Of a DNA stretch of 64,000 bases, positions 49,697-57,675 are shown one piece after another. The DNA comes from JANNAT01 sp031422555 (GTDB taxonomy: Bacteria > Pseudomonadota > Alphaproteobacteria > Rhodobacterales > Rhodobacteraceae): the NCBI GenBank assembly GCA_031422555.1, contig JANPLZ010000056.1, positions 1 through 64,000 on the forward strand. The letters run 5' to 3'. Below the pieces are notes generated by a model. That model was not told the DNA's origin. It searched no databases and was given only the letters and a program-made list of their open reading frames with translations. The translations under genes and the position numbers were made by a program. Position 1 is the first letter of the stretch. The number at the start of each line of letters is the position of its first letter.

Positions 49697-51402
49697 AGGC
49701 TTGCCTGCCGCATGCCGCGCCGGTTGGCATAGATCAGCCGCGGCAGCGCTATGGCCAGCGCAAAGCCCGCCGCAGGCCCCAGCATTTGCAACAGCCCATA
49801 AGCCCCGATGATCCGCCGATTGCCCCCAGATGACAGCGCAACCGCTTGGGTGGTCAGGGTTTCAATGCGCCCGCCACCGATCAGTAAGGTGGGCAGATAT
49901 TGCGCCACCGACACCGACAGCCCCAAGGCGGTGGCGGTCAACACCGCTGGCATCAGCATTGGCAGTCGCAGGCACCAGAACACCCGTGCCGGGCTGGCCC
50001 CCAAGGCGGCCCCGATCAGCGCCTGACGGGCATCCCATTGACGGTAGGGGCCCCCAAGCGACAAGAACACATAAGGCAGAACGAACACCACATGCGCCAG
50101 CGCCACCGCCCACAGCGCCAGACCGGGTGCTGCGATCCACAGGTTCAGCATCTGCAATCCCGGCAAAAAGGCGATCTGCGGCACCAGCAGCGGCACATAG
50201 AGCAGCCACAGCGCGCGGGCTTTGGGGTGCAGATCAAAGCGGTGTTCGGCTTCAAGGCAGGCCAGCACGATGATCAGCGACAGCGCCGTGGCAAGCGCCG
50301 CGATTGCAAGAGTGGCACCGCCTGTGGCAGCCAGATCCGGGGCAGCGCGGGCCCAGGTTTGCAGGCTGATCTGGTGGGGCAGGGCGTCCGGGAACGGCCA
50401 TAACCCGGCGACGGACCACAGGGCCAGCCCTGCCAGCCCGGCAAACAACAGCCCCGCCAGAACGCTGCCCACCGCAATTGCCGTCAGCCGCGCCGGGGCA
50501 TCGGCCCCGGCCATGCGCCAGCCCCGACCTGCCACGGCGATCAGTGCCGCCTTGGCCACACGCTCGGTTCCGTGCCACGCCAGCAGCACCCCGACGACCG
50601 CCAGCAGTTGCACCACGGCCCCGGCGGCGGCGGTGCTGCGCATGGTCAGGCTGGGCTCCATCATCCACTGGGTGATTTGCACCGACAGCGTCGGCGGCAG
50701 GCTGGGGCCAAGGATCGCCGCCATATCCACCGTGGTCATCGCATAAGTCAGCACCGCATAGACCGGCAGGCGCAACTGGCGGTAAAGGCCGGGCAGCACC
50801 GTCAGCACAAAGCCCCAGACCCGGCCATACCCCAAAGACGTCGCCGACATCAGCCGCCGGGTGGCATCGGTTTGCGGCAAGGCGGCAAGGGTCATCAGCA
50901 GCAAAAACGGCACTTCCTTGGCGATCAGCCCCACAATCAGCGCCCAGCCGCCCGGATCGTTCAGGATCAACAGATCGGGCGGATTTTGCCACCCCGTTGC
51001 CCAAGGCGACAGCGCGCGCGCCACCCAGCCCGACGGCGCGATCAGGAACGCAAGGCCCAAGGCGGCGGCGGCATGTGGCACCGCCAGCAGCGGCGACAGC
51101 AGATGCTGGATCACCCCAAAGACGCGACTGCCCAGCAAGGCGGCAACGATCCCCAGCGTGATCCCCAACGACACCAGGGTCGATACCGCCCCGGTGATCA
51201 CCGACAGATGCACGGCGCGCCACAGGCCCGGCCAATCGGCCAAGGCGCGAAACGCCGCGGCACCCTCGCCGTTGGTCAGCCCAAAGGCCGGCAGGATGGT
51301 GCCCGCCAGTCCGGCCAGAACCGGCACAATCAACAGGGCAACCGTCAGGTGCGGGGCAAAGCGCAACAGGCTGAACCGCGGGCGGGGGGCGCGGGCGGGC
51401 AT
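49693..51402 (-). CDS. ynjC: ABC transporter permease, YnjC-like double permease
   Basis: A 569-residue permease made of two fused permease units with about 12 membrane segments, the fused layout of YnjC, FbpB and ThiP. EAA-like loops occur in each half (SATSLGYGRVWGFVLTVLP and AALGASPARVFWCLRLPML). I use the ATG at 51402, 22 bases after the binding-protein stop; the longer open frame overlaps that gene. The stop overlaps ynjD. Confidence 0.82.
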   Translation of the reverse strand: MPARAPRPRFSLLRFAPHLTVALLIVPVLAGLAGTILPAFGLTNGEGAAAFRALADWPGLWRAVHLSVITGAVSTLVSLGITLGIVAALLGSRVFGVIQHLLSPLLAVPHAAAALGLAFLIAPSGWVARALSPWATGWQNPPDLLILNDPGGWALIVGLIAKEVPFLLLMTLAALPQTDATRRLMSATSLGYGRVWGFVLTVLPGLYRQLRLPVYAVLTYAMTTVDMAAILGPSLPPTLSVQITQWMMEPSLTMRSTAAAGAVVQLLAVVGVLLAWHGTERVAKAALIAVAGRGWRMAGADAPARLTAIAVGSVLAGLLFAGLAGLALWSVAGLWPFPDALPHQISLQTWARAAPDLAATGGATLAIAALATALSLIIVLACLEAEHRFDLHPKARALWLLYVPLLVPQIAFLPGLQMLNLWIAAPGLALWAVALAHVVFVLPYVFLSLGGPYRQWDARQALIGAALGASPARVFWCLRLPMLMPAVLTATALGLSVSVAQYLPTLLIGGGRIETLTTQAVALSSGGNRRIIGAYGLLQMLGPAAGFALAIALPRLIYANRRGMRQASL

Positions 51403-51424
51403 CACCTTTGGGCGGCGGCCCTGA

Positions 51425-52639
51425 TCATTGCGCCACGCCGTAACGGGCGGTCCAGTCGGCGGCAATGCGCTCCATCCAGCTGGCATGCGGTTCCAGCAAA
51501 ACGGGGCCCAGATCGGCGGGCGACAGGGTGGCCACGCCCAAGGCAAGGCCGTTAAACCGGGCGCGGTCCTGCGGCCCCAAAGCCGCCATGTTCAGCACGG
51601 TCTGAAATCCCAAAACGCCCGGATCCTGCGCGCGGGCTTGCACGGCCGGATCCAGCAGCAGGTTGGCCACCACCAAAGCCCCGGCGCGGTGAGCCGCATT
51701 GAACGGGATCGCCACAAAAGACGCGTTGCCGATGGTGCCGCCGTCCAAAACGAAGGTGCGCATTGTGTCGGGCAGGTTGCCCGCCGCAATCTCGGCGCTG
51801 GCCCGGCCGGGGTTGAAGGCAAACGAGATGTCGGTTTCGCCGTCGGCCAGCAGTTGCCCCAAGGCGGGTTCATTGGCCGGAAACGCCGCCGCCTTGCGCC
51901 ACAATGAGGGGTGAATATCGTCCAGCATCGCCCATAACGGCGCTGTGTCGGTGGCATAGCTGGCCTCGGACACCGGCGATTGCAACACACTTGGATTGGC
52001 CATCACGCCATAAAGCGCTTGTTTCAAAAAGGTGGTGCCCAGATAATCCGGCGGCTGCGGATAGGTAAAGCGGCCCGGATTGGCCTTGATCCAGTCCACC
52101 AAAGCCACCAGCGTTTTGGGCGGGGCGGCGGCTAGGCGGGCACTGTCATATTCAAACACCAGCTGCGCCATGGCCCAAGGCGATTCGTAGGCTTCGGTGG
52201 GCAGGGTGAAATCGGTAACAACCGCCGGTTTGCCGACCACATCAACCAAAGGCCAGTTTGGCAATCCATCGGCAAAGGGCCCGTGCAAAAGACCTTGGGA
52301 TTTCATTGCGGCAAAGTTTTCGCCGTTGATCCAGATCATATCAACCGCACCACCGCTGGTTAGCCCGGCCTCTTGTTCCGCCAGAACGCGGGCCACGGCA
52401 TCGGCGGTAGAGGCCAGTTTGACATGCTCGATCATCACACCGTGCCGCGCCTTGGCCTCGGCACCGACCCAGGCGATGAAATCGTTGATCTTGGTATCGC
52501 CGCCCCAGGCATGCCAATAGACGGTTTGGCCCGCAGCCTCGGCCAGCACCGCCTGCCAATCGCCTGCAAGGGCCTTGCCGCCCAAAAGCCCCAGCACCAT
52601 CGCCGAGACCGATACCTGGCCAAATTCGCGTCTGTTCAT
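51425..52639 (-). CDS. ynjB: ABC transporter substrate-binding protein, YnjB-like, with Tat-type signal
   Basis: A 404-residue periplasmic binding protein. The N-terminus MNRREFGQVSVSAMVLGLLG then GKALAGD contains a twin-arginine (RREF) before a mild hydrophobic core, suggesting Tat export after folding. The mature part (TVYWHAWGGDTKINDFIAWV) is of the YnjB type. E. coli ynjABCDEF is the nearest known gene set; thiamine- or thiosulfate-related substrates have been suggested for it but none is established. GGGGA precedes the ATG at 52639. Confidence 0.8.
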   Translation of the reverse strand: MNRREFGQVSVSAMVLGLLGGKALAGDWQAVLAEAAGQTVYWHAWGGDTKINDFIAWVGAEAKARHGVMIEHVKLASTADAVARVLAEQEAGLTSGGAVDMIWINGENFAAMKSQGLLHGPFADGLPNWPLVDVVGKPAVVTDFTLPTEAYESPWAMAQLVFEYDSARLAAAPPKTLVALVDWIKANPGRFTYPQPPDYLGTTFLKQALYGVMANPSVLQSPVSEASYATDTAPLWAMLDDIHPSLWRKAAAFPANEPALGQLLADGETDISFAFNPGRASAEIAAGNLPDTMRTFVLDGGTIGNASFVAIPFNAAHRAGALVVANLLLDPAVQARAQDPGVLGFQTVLNMAALGPQDRARFNGLALGVATLSPADLGPVLLEPHASWMERIAADWTARYGVAQ

Positions 52640-52842
52640 GTGTTTCCCCTTTTTGCCGCTTCTGGTTGCGGCTTTGACCCAAGGCATAGGGGGCATTGCA
52701 GGCCCCGCGCAATCAAAAGATTTCATCCCTGACGCCAATGTGAGCCGGGGATGCCGATCCGTGATTGCACCTTTGGGGTTGTCATGGCACCGATGGCAGA
52801 CGGTGCCGGGGTCTGTTGGCGGGGAATATCGGGGGGCGCGCA

Positions 52843-53451
52843 ATGCTGGACGGGATACTGCGCAAGGCGATTGATCCCATCGTAAACCGCTGGGGCCAGC
52901 GGCTGGCGCAAGGTGGCGTTGCGGCAAACACAATCACACTGGTGGGGCTTGGGCTTGGGCTGTTGGCAGCGGCGTTGATCGCGGCGGGCGCGCCGGGTTG
53001 GCTTGCGCTGGGGCCATTGCTGGCGGGCCGGGTGGCTGATGGGCTGGACGGGGCGGTGGCGCGGGTGACCAAAGCATCAGATTTCGGCGGCTATCTGGAT
53101 ATTGCCTGCGACTTTTTGGTCTATGGCGCGATCCCCTTGGCCTTTGTGCTGCGCGACACAGATGCGAACGCGGCGGCGGGGGCGTTCTTGTTGTGCAGCT
53201 TTTATGTCAATGGGGCGACGTTTCTGGGCTTTGCCATTCTGGCGGCCAAACGCGGGATGGAAACCCGGGCGCGGGGCGAAAAATCGCTGTATTTCACTGC
53301 AGGACTGCTGGAAGGCGCGGAAACCATCGCCTTGTTCATCGCCTTTTGCCTTTGGCCCGCAGCCTTTGCACCGCTGGCCTGGGGCTTTGGCGCGCTGTGT
53401 TTTGTAACCGCCCTGTCGCGGGTTTTGCTGGCGCGCCGGATTTTTACCTGA
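52843..53451 (+). CDS. ynjF: CDP-alcohol phosphatidyltransferase family protein, YnjF-like
   Basis: A 202-residue inner-membrane enzyme with about five or six membrane segments and the CDP-alcohol motif VADGLDGAVAR with the later GGYLDIACD, giving aspartates D66, D69, D86 and D90. It joins a CDP-linked lipid to an alcohol; the acceptor is not evident. E. coli YnjF is encoded beside ynjBCD, and here the gene lies divergent from ynjB across 203 bases, which supports a functional tie. The ATG at 52843 follows a G-rich site. Confidence 0.83.
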   Translation: MLDGILRKAIDPIVNRWGQRLAQGGVAANTITLVGLGLGLLAAALIAAGAPGWLALGPLLAGRVADGLDGAVARVTKASDFGGYLDIACDFLVYGAIPLAFVLRDTDANAAAGAFLLCSFYVNGATFLGFAILAAKRGMETRARGEKSLYFTAGLLEGAETIALFIAFCLWPAAFAPLAWGFGALCFVTALSRVLLARRIFT

Positions 53452-53585
53452 CCTTAATCGACGGGGCGTCGTGGTGGCGGGACGATGAAAATAAACCCCC
53501 GCCCTTGCAGCCCCCGGCGCGCAATACTAAGACTCTGTCAAGTATCCGGCGATAAATCTGAAACGGCAAAAGAGGCACGTTTGAC

Positions 53586-54215
53586 ATGCGCGATCCCATC
53601 GACCTTTACATGAATACCCTTGTGCCCATGGTGGTTGAACAAACCAGCCGTGGAGAGCGGGCCTATGACATCTTCTCGCGCATGCTTAAGGAACGGATCA
53701 TCTTTCTGTCCGGCCCGGTGCATGACGGCATGTCGGCGCTGATCTGTGCGCAGTTGCTGTTTCTTGAGGCGGAAAATCCGTCGAAGGAAATTGCCATGTA
53801 TATCAACTCGCCGGGTGGTGTGGTGACCTCTGGCCTGTCGATCTATGACACGATGCAATATATCCGGCCCAAGGTTTCAACCTTGGTGATCGGGCAGGCG
53901 GCGTCGATGGGGTCGCTGCTGTTGCAGGCGGGCGAAAAGGGTATGCGGTTTTCGCTGCCCAACAGCCGGGTTATGGTGCACCAGCCGTCGGGCGGCTATC
54001 AGGGGCAGGCGACCGATATCATGATCCACGCCCGTGAGACCGAAAAGCTGAAGCGCCGTTTGAACGAAATTTACGTCAAACACACCGGCAATGATTACGA
54101 AACCGTCGAAGCAGCACTTGAGCGGGACAATTTCATGTCGGCCGAAGATGCCAAAGCCTGGGGTCTGATCGACGAGATTTTCGAAAACCGCCCCAAGCTG
54201 GACGAAGTAAAGTAA
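53586..54215 (+). CDS. clpP: ATP-dependent Clp protease proteolytic subunit
   Basis: A 209-residue serine protease that forms the tetradecameric ClpP barrel. The catalytic triad is S107 (IGQAASMGSLLL), H132 (SRVMVHQPSGG) and D181 (ERDNFMS). INSPGGVVTSGLSIYDTM marks the handle region. It is followed by a terminator hairpin and, 122 bases on, by clpX. Length and order are standard for alphaproteobacteria. No clear heat-shock promoter could be picked out upstream. Confidence 0.97.
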   Translation: MRDPIDLYMNTLVPMVVEQTSRGERAYDIFSRMLKERIIFLSGPVHDGMSALICAQLLFLEAENPSKEIAMYINSPGGVVTSGLSIYDTMQYIRPKVSTLVIGQAASMGSLLLQAGEKGMRFSLPNSRVMVHQPSGGYQGQATDIMIHARETEKLKRRLNEIYVKHTGNDYETVEAALERDNFMSAEDAKAWGLIDEIFENRPKLDEVK

Positions 54216-54224
54216 CGTCTTTGT

Positions 54225-54262
54225 CCCCGGCGCGGGCGAAGGTCCGCACCGGGGGCGTTTTC
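54225..54262 (+). terminator. Terminator or attenuator between clpP and clpX
   Basis: CCCCGGCGCGG (54225-54235) pairs with CCGCACCGGGG (54244-54254) with one mismatch around an 8-base loop, followed by GCGTTTTC. The stem begins ten bases after the clpP stop. Partial read-through would let clpX share the clpP promoter. Confidence 0.7.
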
Positions 54263-54337
54263 AGATTGAAGCCGCGCGGGCCTTGGCCTAGACTTGACAC
54301 CAGATGCCCCTAACCGGGTGCAGCCCAGAGGATACCC

Positions 54338-55603
54338 ATGGCGAGCAATTCCGGCAGCGACAGCAAGAATACGCTTTACTGTTCCTTCTGCGGCAAAAGC
54401 CAGCACGAGGTGCGCAAACTGATCGCGGGGCCAACCGTGTTCATTTGCGACGAATGCGTCGAGCTGTGCATGGACATCATCCGCGAAGAAACCAAAACCA
54501 CGGGTCTGAAATCCTCTGACGGCGTGCCGGTGCCGCGCGATATCTGCAAAGTGCTGGATGATTATGTGATCGGCCAAGTCCATGCCAAACGCGTGTTGTC
54601 GGTGGCGGTGCATAACCACTACAAACGTCTGAACCACGCCAGCAAAACCGATATTGAACTGTCGAAATCGAACATCCTGCTGATAGGTCCTACCGGCTGC
54701 GGCAAAACCTTGCTGGCGCAGACGTTGGCGCGGATACTGGACGTGCCCTTTACCATGGCGGATGCCACCACCCTGACCGAGGCGGGCTATGTCGGCGAAG
54801 ATGTTGAAAACATCATCCTGAAACTGTTGCAGGCGTCGGAATACAACGTGGAACGCGCGCAGCGCGGCATCGTTTACATCGACGAAGTCGATAAAATCAC
54901 CCGCAAGTCGGACAATCCGTCGATCACCCGCGATGTGTCGGGCGAAGGCGTGCAGCAAGCACTTTTGAAGATCATGGAAGGCACCGTTGCAAGCGTTCCG
55001 CCGCAAGGCGGGCGCAAACATCCGCAGCAGGAATTTTTGCAGGTGGACACCACGAATATCCTGTTCATCTGTGGCGGCGCCTTTGCCGGTCTTGAAAAGA
55101 TTATCGCCCAGCGGGGCAAAGGATCGGCGATTGGCTTTGGTGCGGCAGTGAAAGGCCCCGAAGACCGGGGGGCTGGCGAATTGTTCAAAGAATTGGAACC
55201 CGAAGATTTGCTGAAATTCGGCCTTATCCCGGAATTTGTCGGCCGTCTGCCCGTGATTGCCACCCTTACCGATCTGGATGAGGCGGCTTTGGTCACCATC
55301 CTGACCGAACCGAAAAACGCTTTGGTCAAGCAATATCAACGGCTTTTGGAAATCGAAGGCGCGAAACTGACCTTTACCACCGATGCGCTGACGGCGATTG
55401 CCAAACGCGCGATCAAACGCAAAACTGGCGCGCGGGGGCTGCGGTCAATCATGGAAGAAATTCTGCTCGACACCATGTTTGAATTGCCTGGCATGAACAA
55501 TGTCGAAGAAGTTGTGGTCAACGAAGAGGCGGTCAACAACGGGGCCAAGCCGCTGTTGGTGTTGACCGAACCGAAAAAGAAAGAAGCCGCGACGGCGAGT
55601 TGA
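54338..55603 (+). CDS. clpX: ATP-dependent Clp protease ATP-binding subunit ClpX
   Basis: A 421-residue AAA+ unfoldase that feeds substrates to ClpP. The N-terminal zinc domain has C15-x2-C18 and C37-x2-C40 (CSFCGK, CDECVELC). Walker A is GPTGCGKT (about 117-124), Walker B IVYIDEVDKI, and GYVGEDVENI and the C-terminal RKTGARGLRSIMEEILLD are diagnostic. The ATG at 54338 is the only sensible start. A family B repeat follows its stop. Confidence 0.98.
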   Translation: MASNSGSDSKNTLYCSFCGKSQHEVRKLIAGPTVFICDECVELCMDIIREETKTTGLKSSDGVPVPRDICKVLDDYVIGQVHAKRVLSVAVHNHYKRLNHASKTDIELSKSNILLIGPTGCGKTLLAQTLARILDVPFTMADATTLTEAGYVGEDVENIILKLLQASEYNVERAQRGIVYIDEVDKITRKSDNPSITRDVSGEGVQQALLKIMEGTVASVPPQGGRKHPQQEFLQVDTTNILFICGGAFAGLEKIIAQRGKGSAIGFGAAVKGPEDRGAGELFKELEPEDLLKFGLIPEFVGRLPVIATLTDLDEAALVTILTEPKNALVKQYQRLLEIEGAKLTFTTDALTAIAKRAIKRKTGARGLRSIMEEILLDTMFELPGMNNVEEVVVNEEAVNNGAKPLLVLTEPKKKEAATAS

Positions 55604-55608
55604 CGGCA

Positions 55609-55677
55609 GATTTTTCGGCGAAAAATCTTCGGGAAGCCGAAAGATTTTCGCCGAAATTTTCCTGGCGAAAATTTTTC
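55609..55677. repeat. Dispersed palindromic repeat, family B, full copy after clpX
   Basis: GATTTTTCGGCGAAAAATC (55609-55627) is followed by TTCGGGAAGCC and a second unit, AAGATTTTCGCCGAAATTTT (55641-55660), and a degenerate third arm. The same two-unit layout occurs after preA (62361-62413). Each unit can fold into a hairpin of A/T pairs with a GC centre, so it may end clpX transcription. Confidence 0.75.
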
Positions 55678-55772
55678 AAACCCACGCGCGGTTCTTTGCA
55701 CAAGCGGCCACTGCGCCCTAGACCTTGCGGCCCCGATCGGCCATAGCTGTTGCAACCACAATCGGGGCGCAC

Positions 55773-56147
55773 ATGTATTTCCTGAAACGACTTCTGACCT
55801 GGTGGAACAGCCAGACCATCGGCACCCAAATCTTTACCGCCCGCAAAGGCATCAAGGTGGGCAGCGATGATCAGGGCAATATCTATTATCAAACCCGCGA
55901 TGCCAAACGCCGCTGGGTGATTTACAATGGCGAATCCGAGGCGTCGCGCGTGTCGCCAGACTGGCATGGCTGGCTGCATTTCACCTGGGATCAGCCACCG
56001 ACAACCGCGCCGCTGTCCCACAAGTCTTGGGAAAAGCCGCATGTTGAAAACCTGACCGGCTCTGCCGCCGCCTATGCGCCGCCCGGATCCATTCGGGCCA
56101 GCACCCCGGTGGCGCGGCGCGACTACGAGGCGTGGCAACCCGAATAA
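55773..56147 (+). CDS. NDUFA12-like NADH:ubiquinone oxidoreductase accessory subunit
   Basis: A 124-residue protein of the NDUFA12 (17.2-kDa complex I subunit) family, an accessory subunit shared by alphaproteobacterial and mitochondrial complex I. The core W-x-Y-x2-ES.AS-x-V-x3-W-x2-WLH is seen as RRWVIYNGESEASRVSPDWH followed by GWLHF, and the Pro-rich YAPPGS tail is typical. I use the ATG at 55773. It overlaps the mlaD-like gene by one base (TAATG), a neighbourhood common in Rhodobacteraceae. Confidence 0.9.
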   Translation: MYFLKRLLTWWNSQTIGTQIFTARKGIKVGSDDQGNIYYQTRDAKRRWVIYNGESEASRVSPDWHGWLHFTWDQPPTTAPLSHKSWEKPHVENLTGSAAAYAPPGSIRASTPVARRDYEAWQPE

Positions 56148-56614
56148 TGGCGGAAAATCGTGCAGAAATAGCGGCCGGGGCTGTGGTGGTTGCCGCGGCG
56201 GTTGGCTTTTTGATCTATGCTTCGGGTGGGTCGAACCTTGGGGCGGGGCCTGCCAGCTATCCGTTGACGGCATCGTTCCGATCGGTTGAAGGCATCCGCT
56301 CTGGCACCGATGTGCGGCTGGCAGGGGTCAAGGTTGGCACGATCACGTCGCTAAAGCTGAACCCGGTGACGTTCTTTGCTGACGCGACGATTTCTGTCGA
56401 AAAGGACATTCTGTTGCCCGACGACACCGCGATCCTGATTTCGTCCGAGGGGCTTTTGGGCGGCAATTTCATCGAATTGGTGCCCGGCGGGTCGGTGGAA
56501 ACGCTGCAGCCCGGGGATGAGATTGAAGACACCCAAGGATCGGTCAGCCTGATTTCCTTGCTGATGAAATTCGTGTCGGGCAACAACAGCGCCGATGCGC
56601 CAGCCGCACCATGA
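56147..56614 (+). CDS. mlaD: MlaD-family outer-membrane lipid asymmetry protein
   Basis: A 155-residue protein with an N-terminal membrane anchor (AAGAVVVAAAVGFLIYASGG) and a single MCE domain (SFRSVEGIRSGTDVRLAGVKVG through GGNFIELVPGG). In MlaFEDB it forms the periplasmic ring that moves phospholipids between membranes. The other mla genes are not here; in many alphaproteobacteria mlaD stands beside ndufA12 as in this window. The start overlaps the previous stop by one base and its stop overlaps the next gene by four bases. Confidence 0.87.
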   Translation: MAENRAEIAAGAVVVAAAVGFLIYASGGSNLGAGPASYPLTASFRSVEGIRSGTDVRLAGVKVGTITSLKLNPVTFFADATISVEKDILLPDDTAILISSEGLLGGNFIELVPGGSVETLQPGDEIEDTQGSVSLISLLMKFVSGNNSADAPAAP

Positions 56615-57048
56615 TCAGGGGTATTGTCGCGGCAGCGCTGGCGTTTGCGCCGATGGCAAACGCACAGGACATGGCCACGGCATCTGGGGCGCAGTTGCGA
56701 TTTTTGGATAAATTGACCGGGGCGGTGACCGATCTGACGCTGGCCACCGGGCAAACGGCGAAACTGGGGCGGCTGACCATCGCAATGAACGAATGCCGCT
56801 ATCCGGCGGACAACCAGACCGCCGAGGCATTGGCGTCAATCACGGTGATTGACGCTGCAGCGCGTGATCCGGTGTTCAATGGCTGGATGGTGGCCTCCAG
56901 TCCGGCGCTGTCGGCGCTGGATCATCCGCGCTATGATGTTTGGGTGTTGCGCTGCGATGTGGCGGATTTGGCGCTGCCCGCGGTCGAAGAGGTGCCCGCA
57001 GAGGGGGACGCGCCCGCCGAGGATACCGATGCCGCCGACGGGCAGTAG
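56611..57048 (+). CDS. DUF2155 domain-containing periplasmic protein
   Basis: A 145-residue protein with a signal peptide (MIRGIVAAALAFAPMANA then QDM) and the DUF2155 core: LRFLDKLTGAVTDLTLATGQ, LTIAMNECRYP, FNGWMVASSPALSALDHPRYDVWVLRC. Two conserved cysteines (ECRYP and LRCD) may form a disulfide. Function is unknown; it regularly accompanies complex I accessory and lipid-transport genes in alphaproteobacteria. The acidic, Pro/Ala-rich tail is encoded opposite the end of aat. Confidence 0.88.
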   Translation: MIRGIVAAALAFAPMANAQDMATASGAQLRFLDKLTGAVTDLTLATGQTAKLGRLTIAMNECRYPADNQTAEALASITVIDAAARDPVFNGWMVASSPALSALDHPRYDVWVLRCDVADLALPAVEEVPAEGDAPAEDTDAADGQ

Positions 57049-57635
57049 CCGTCCGGGTCAAACCGGGCCTGCGCCGCAATCGCCACCGCCAACTGTGTAT
57101 GATAATCGGCACGGCTGATGTCCACCGCGCCCAAGGACGCCAGATGCGGGGTCAGGAATTGGGTGTCAAACAGCCGGAAGCCGCCCGCGCGCAGCCGGTG
57201 CATCAGATAGGCAAGCGCGATTTTTGACGCATTGGTGCGGTGCGAAAACATCGACTCGCCAAAAAACGCCGCTCCCAAAGCCACGCCGTAAACGCCGCCC
57301 ACCAGCGTATCATCGTGCCAAACTTCAAGGCTGTGGGCGAAGCCTGCGGCGTGCAAGGCGTCGTAAAGCGCCGCGATATCGGCGTTGATCCAGGTCTCGG
57401 CGCGGTCAGCACAGGCGGCAACAACCCGGGAAAACGCGCTGTTGGTTCGAATAGTGCAAGGACTATGGCAAATTTCGCGGGCCAACCGGCGGGAAATGTG
57501 GAAATTATCCAAAGGAAACACACCGCGGCGTTTTGGATCAACCCAATGGATTTCGGCGTCATTGCGGCTTTGCGCCATGGGGAATATCCCCAGCGCATAG
57601 GCGCGCAACAACATCTCTGGCGTGATGGTTTGCAT
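56931..57635 (-). CDS. aat: Leucyl/phenylalanyl-tRNA-protein transferase
   Basis: A 234-residue Aat enzyme that attaches Leu or Phe to N-terminal Arg/Lys of proteins, marking them for ClpAP (N-end rule). Motifs: LLRAYALGIFPMAQ, IHWVDPKRRGVFPLD, TWIN, GFAHSLEVW, LVGGVYGVALGAAFFGESMFS and LFDTQFLTPHLASLGA. The last about 39 codons overlap the 3' end of DUF2155 on the other strand by 118 bases. The tail ending in QRNTQTS resembles C-termini I recall from relatives, so the overlap appears real. Downstream of accC by 40 bases. Confidence 0.9.
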   Translation of the reverse strand: MQTITPEMLLRAYALGIFPMAQSRNDAEIHWVDPKRRGVFPLDNFHISRRLAREICHSPCTIRTNSAFSRVVAACADRAETWINADIAALYDALHAAGFAHSLEVWHDDTLVGGVYGVALGAAFFGESMFSHRTNASKIALAYLMHRLRAGGFRLFDTQFLTPHLASLGAVDISRADYHTQLAVAIAAQARFDPDGYCPSAASVSSAGASPSAGTSSTAGSAKSATSQRNTQTS

Positions 57636-57675
57636 CAGCGCCCTTCAGCGCCGCGCCGCGCAGACCGCCCAAAAT

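Noticed and set aside
52640..52842. Possible TPP riboswitch ahead of the ynjB-like gene, since thiamine transporters share this architecture
   Set aside because: The conserved thi-box sequences are not present on the minus strand.
54095..55339. A 414-codon minus-strand frame opposite clpX
   Set aside because: clpX is unmistakable; the opposite frame has no recognisable feature.
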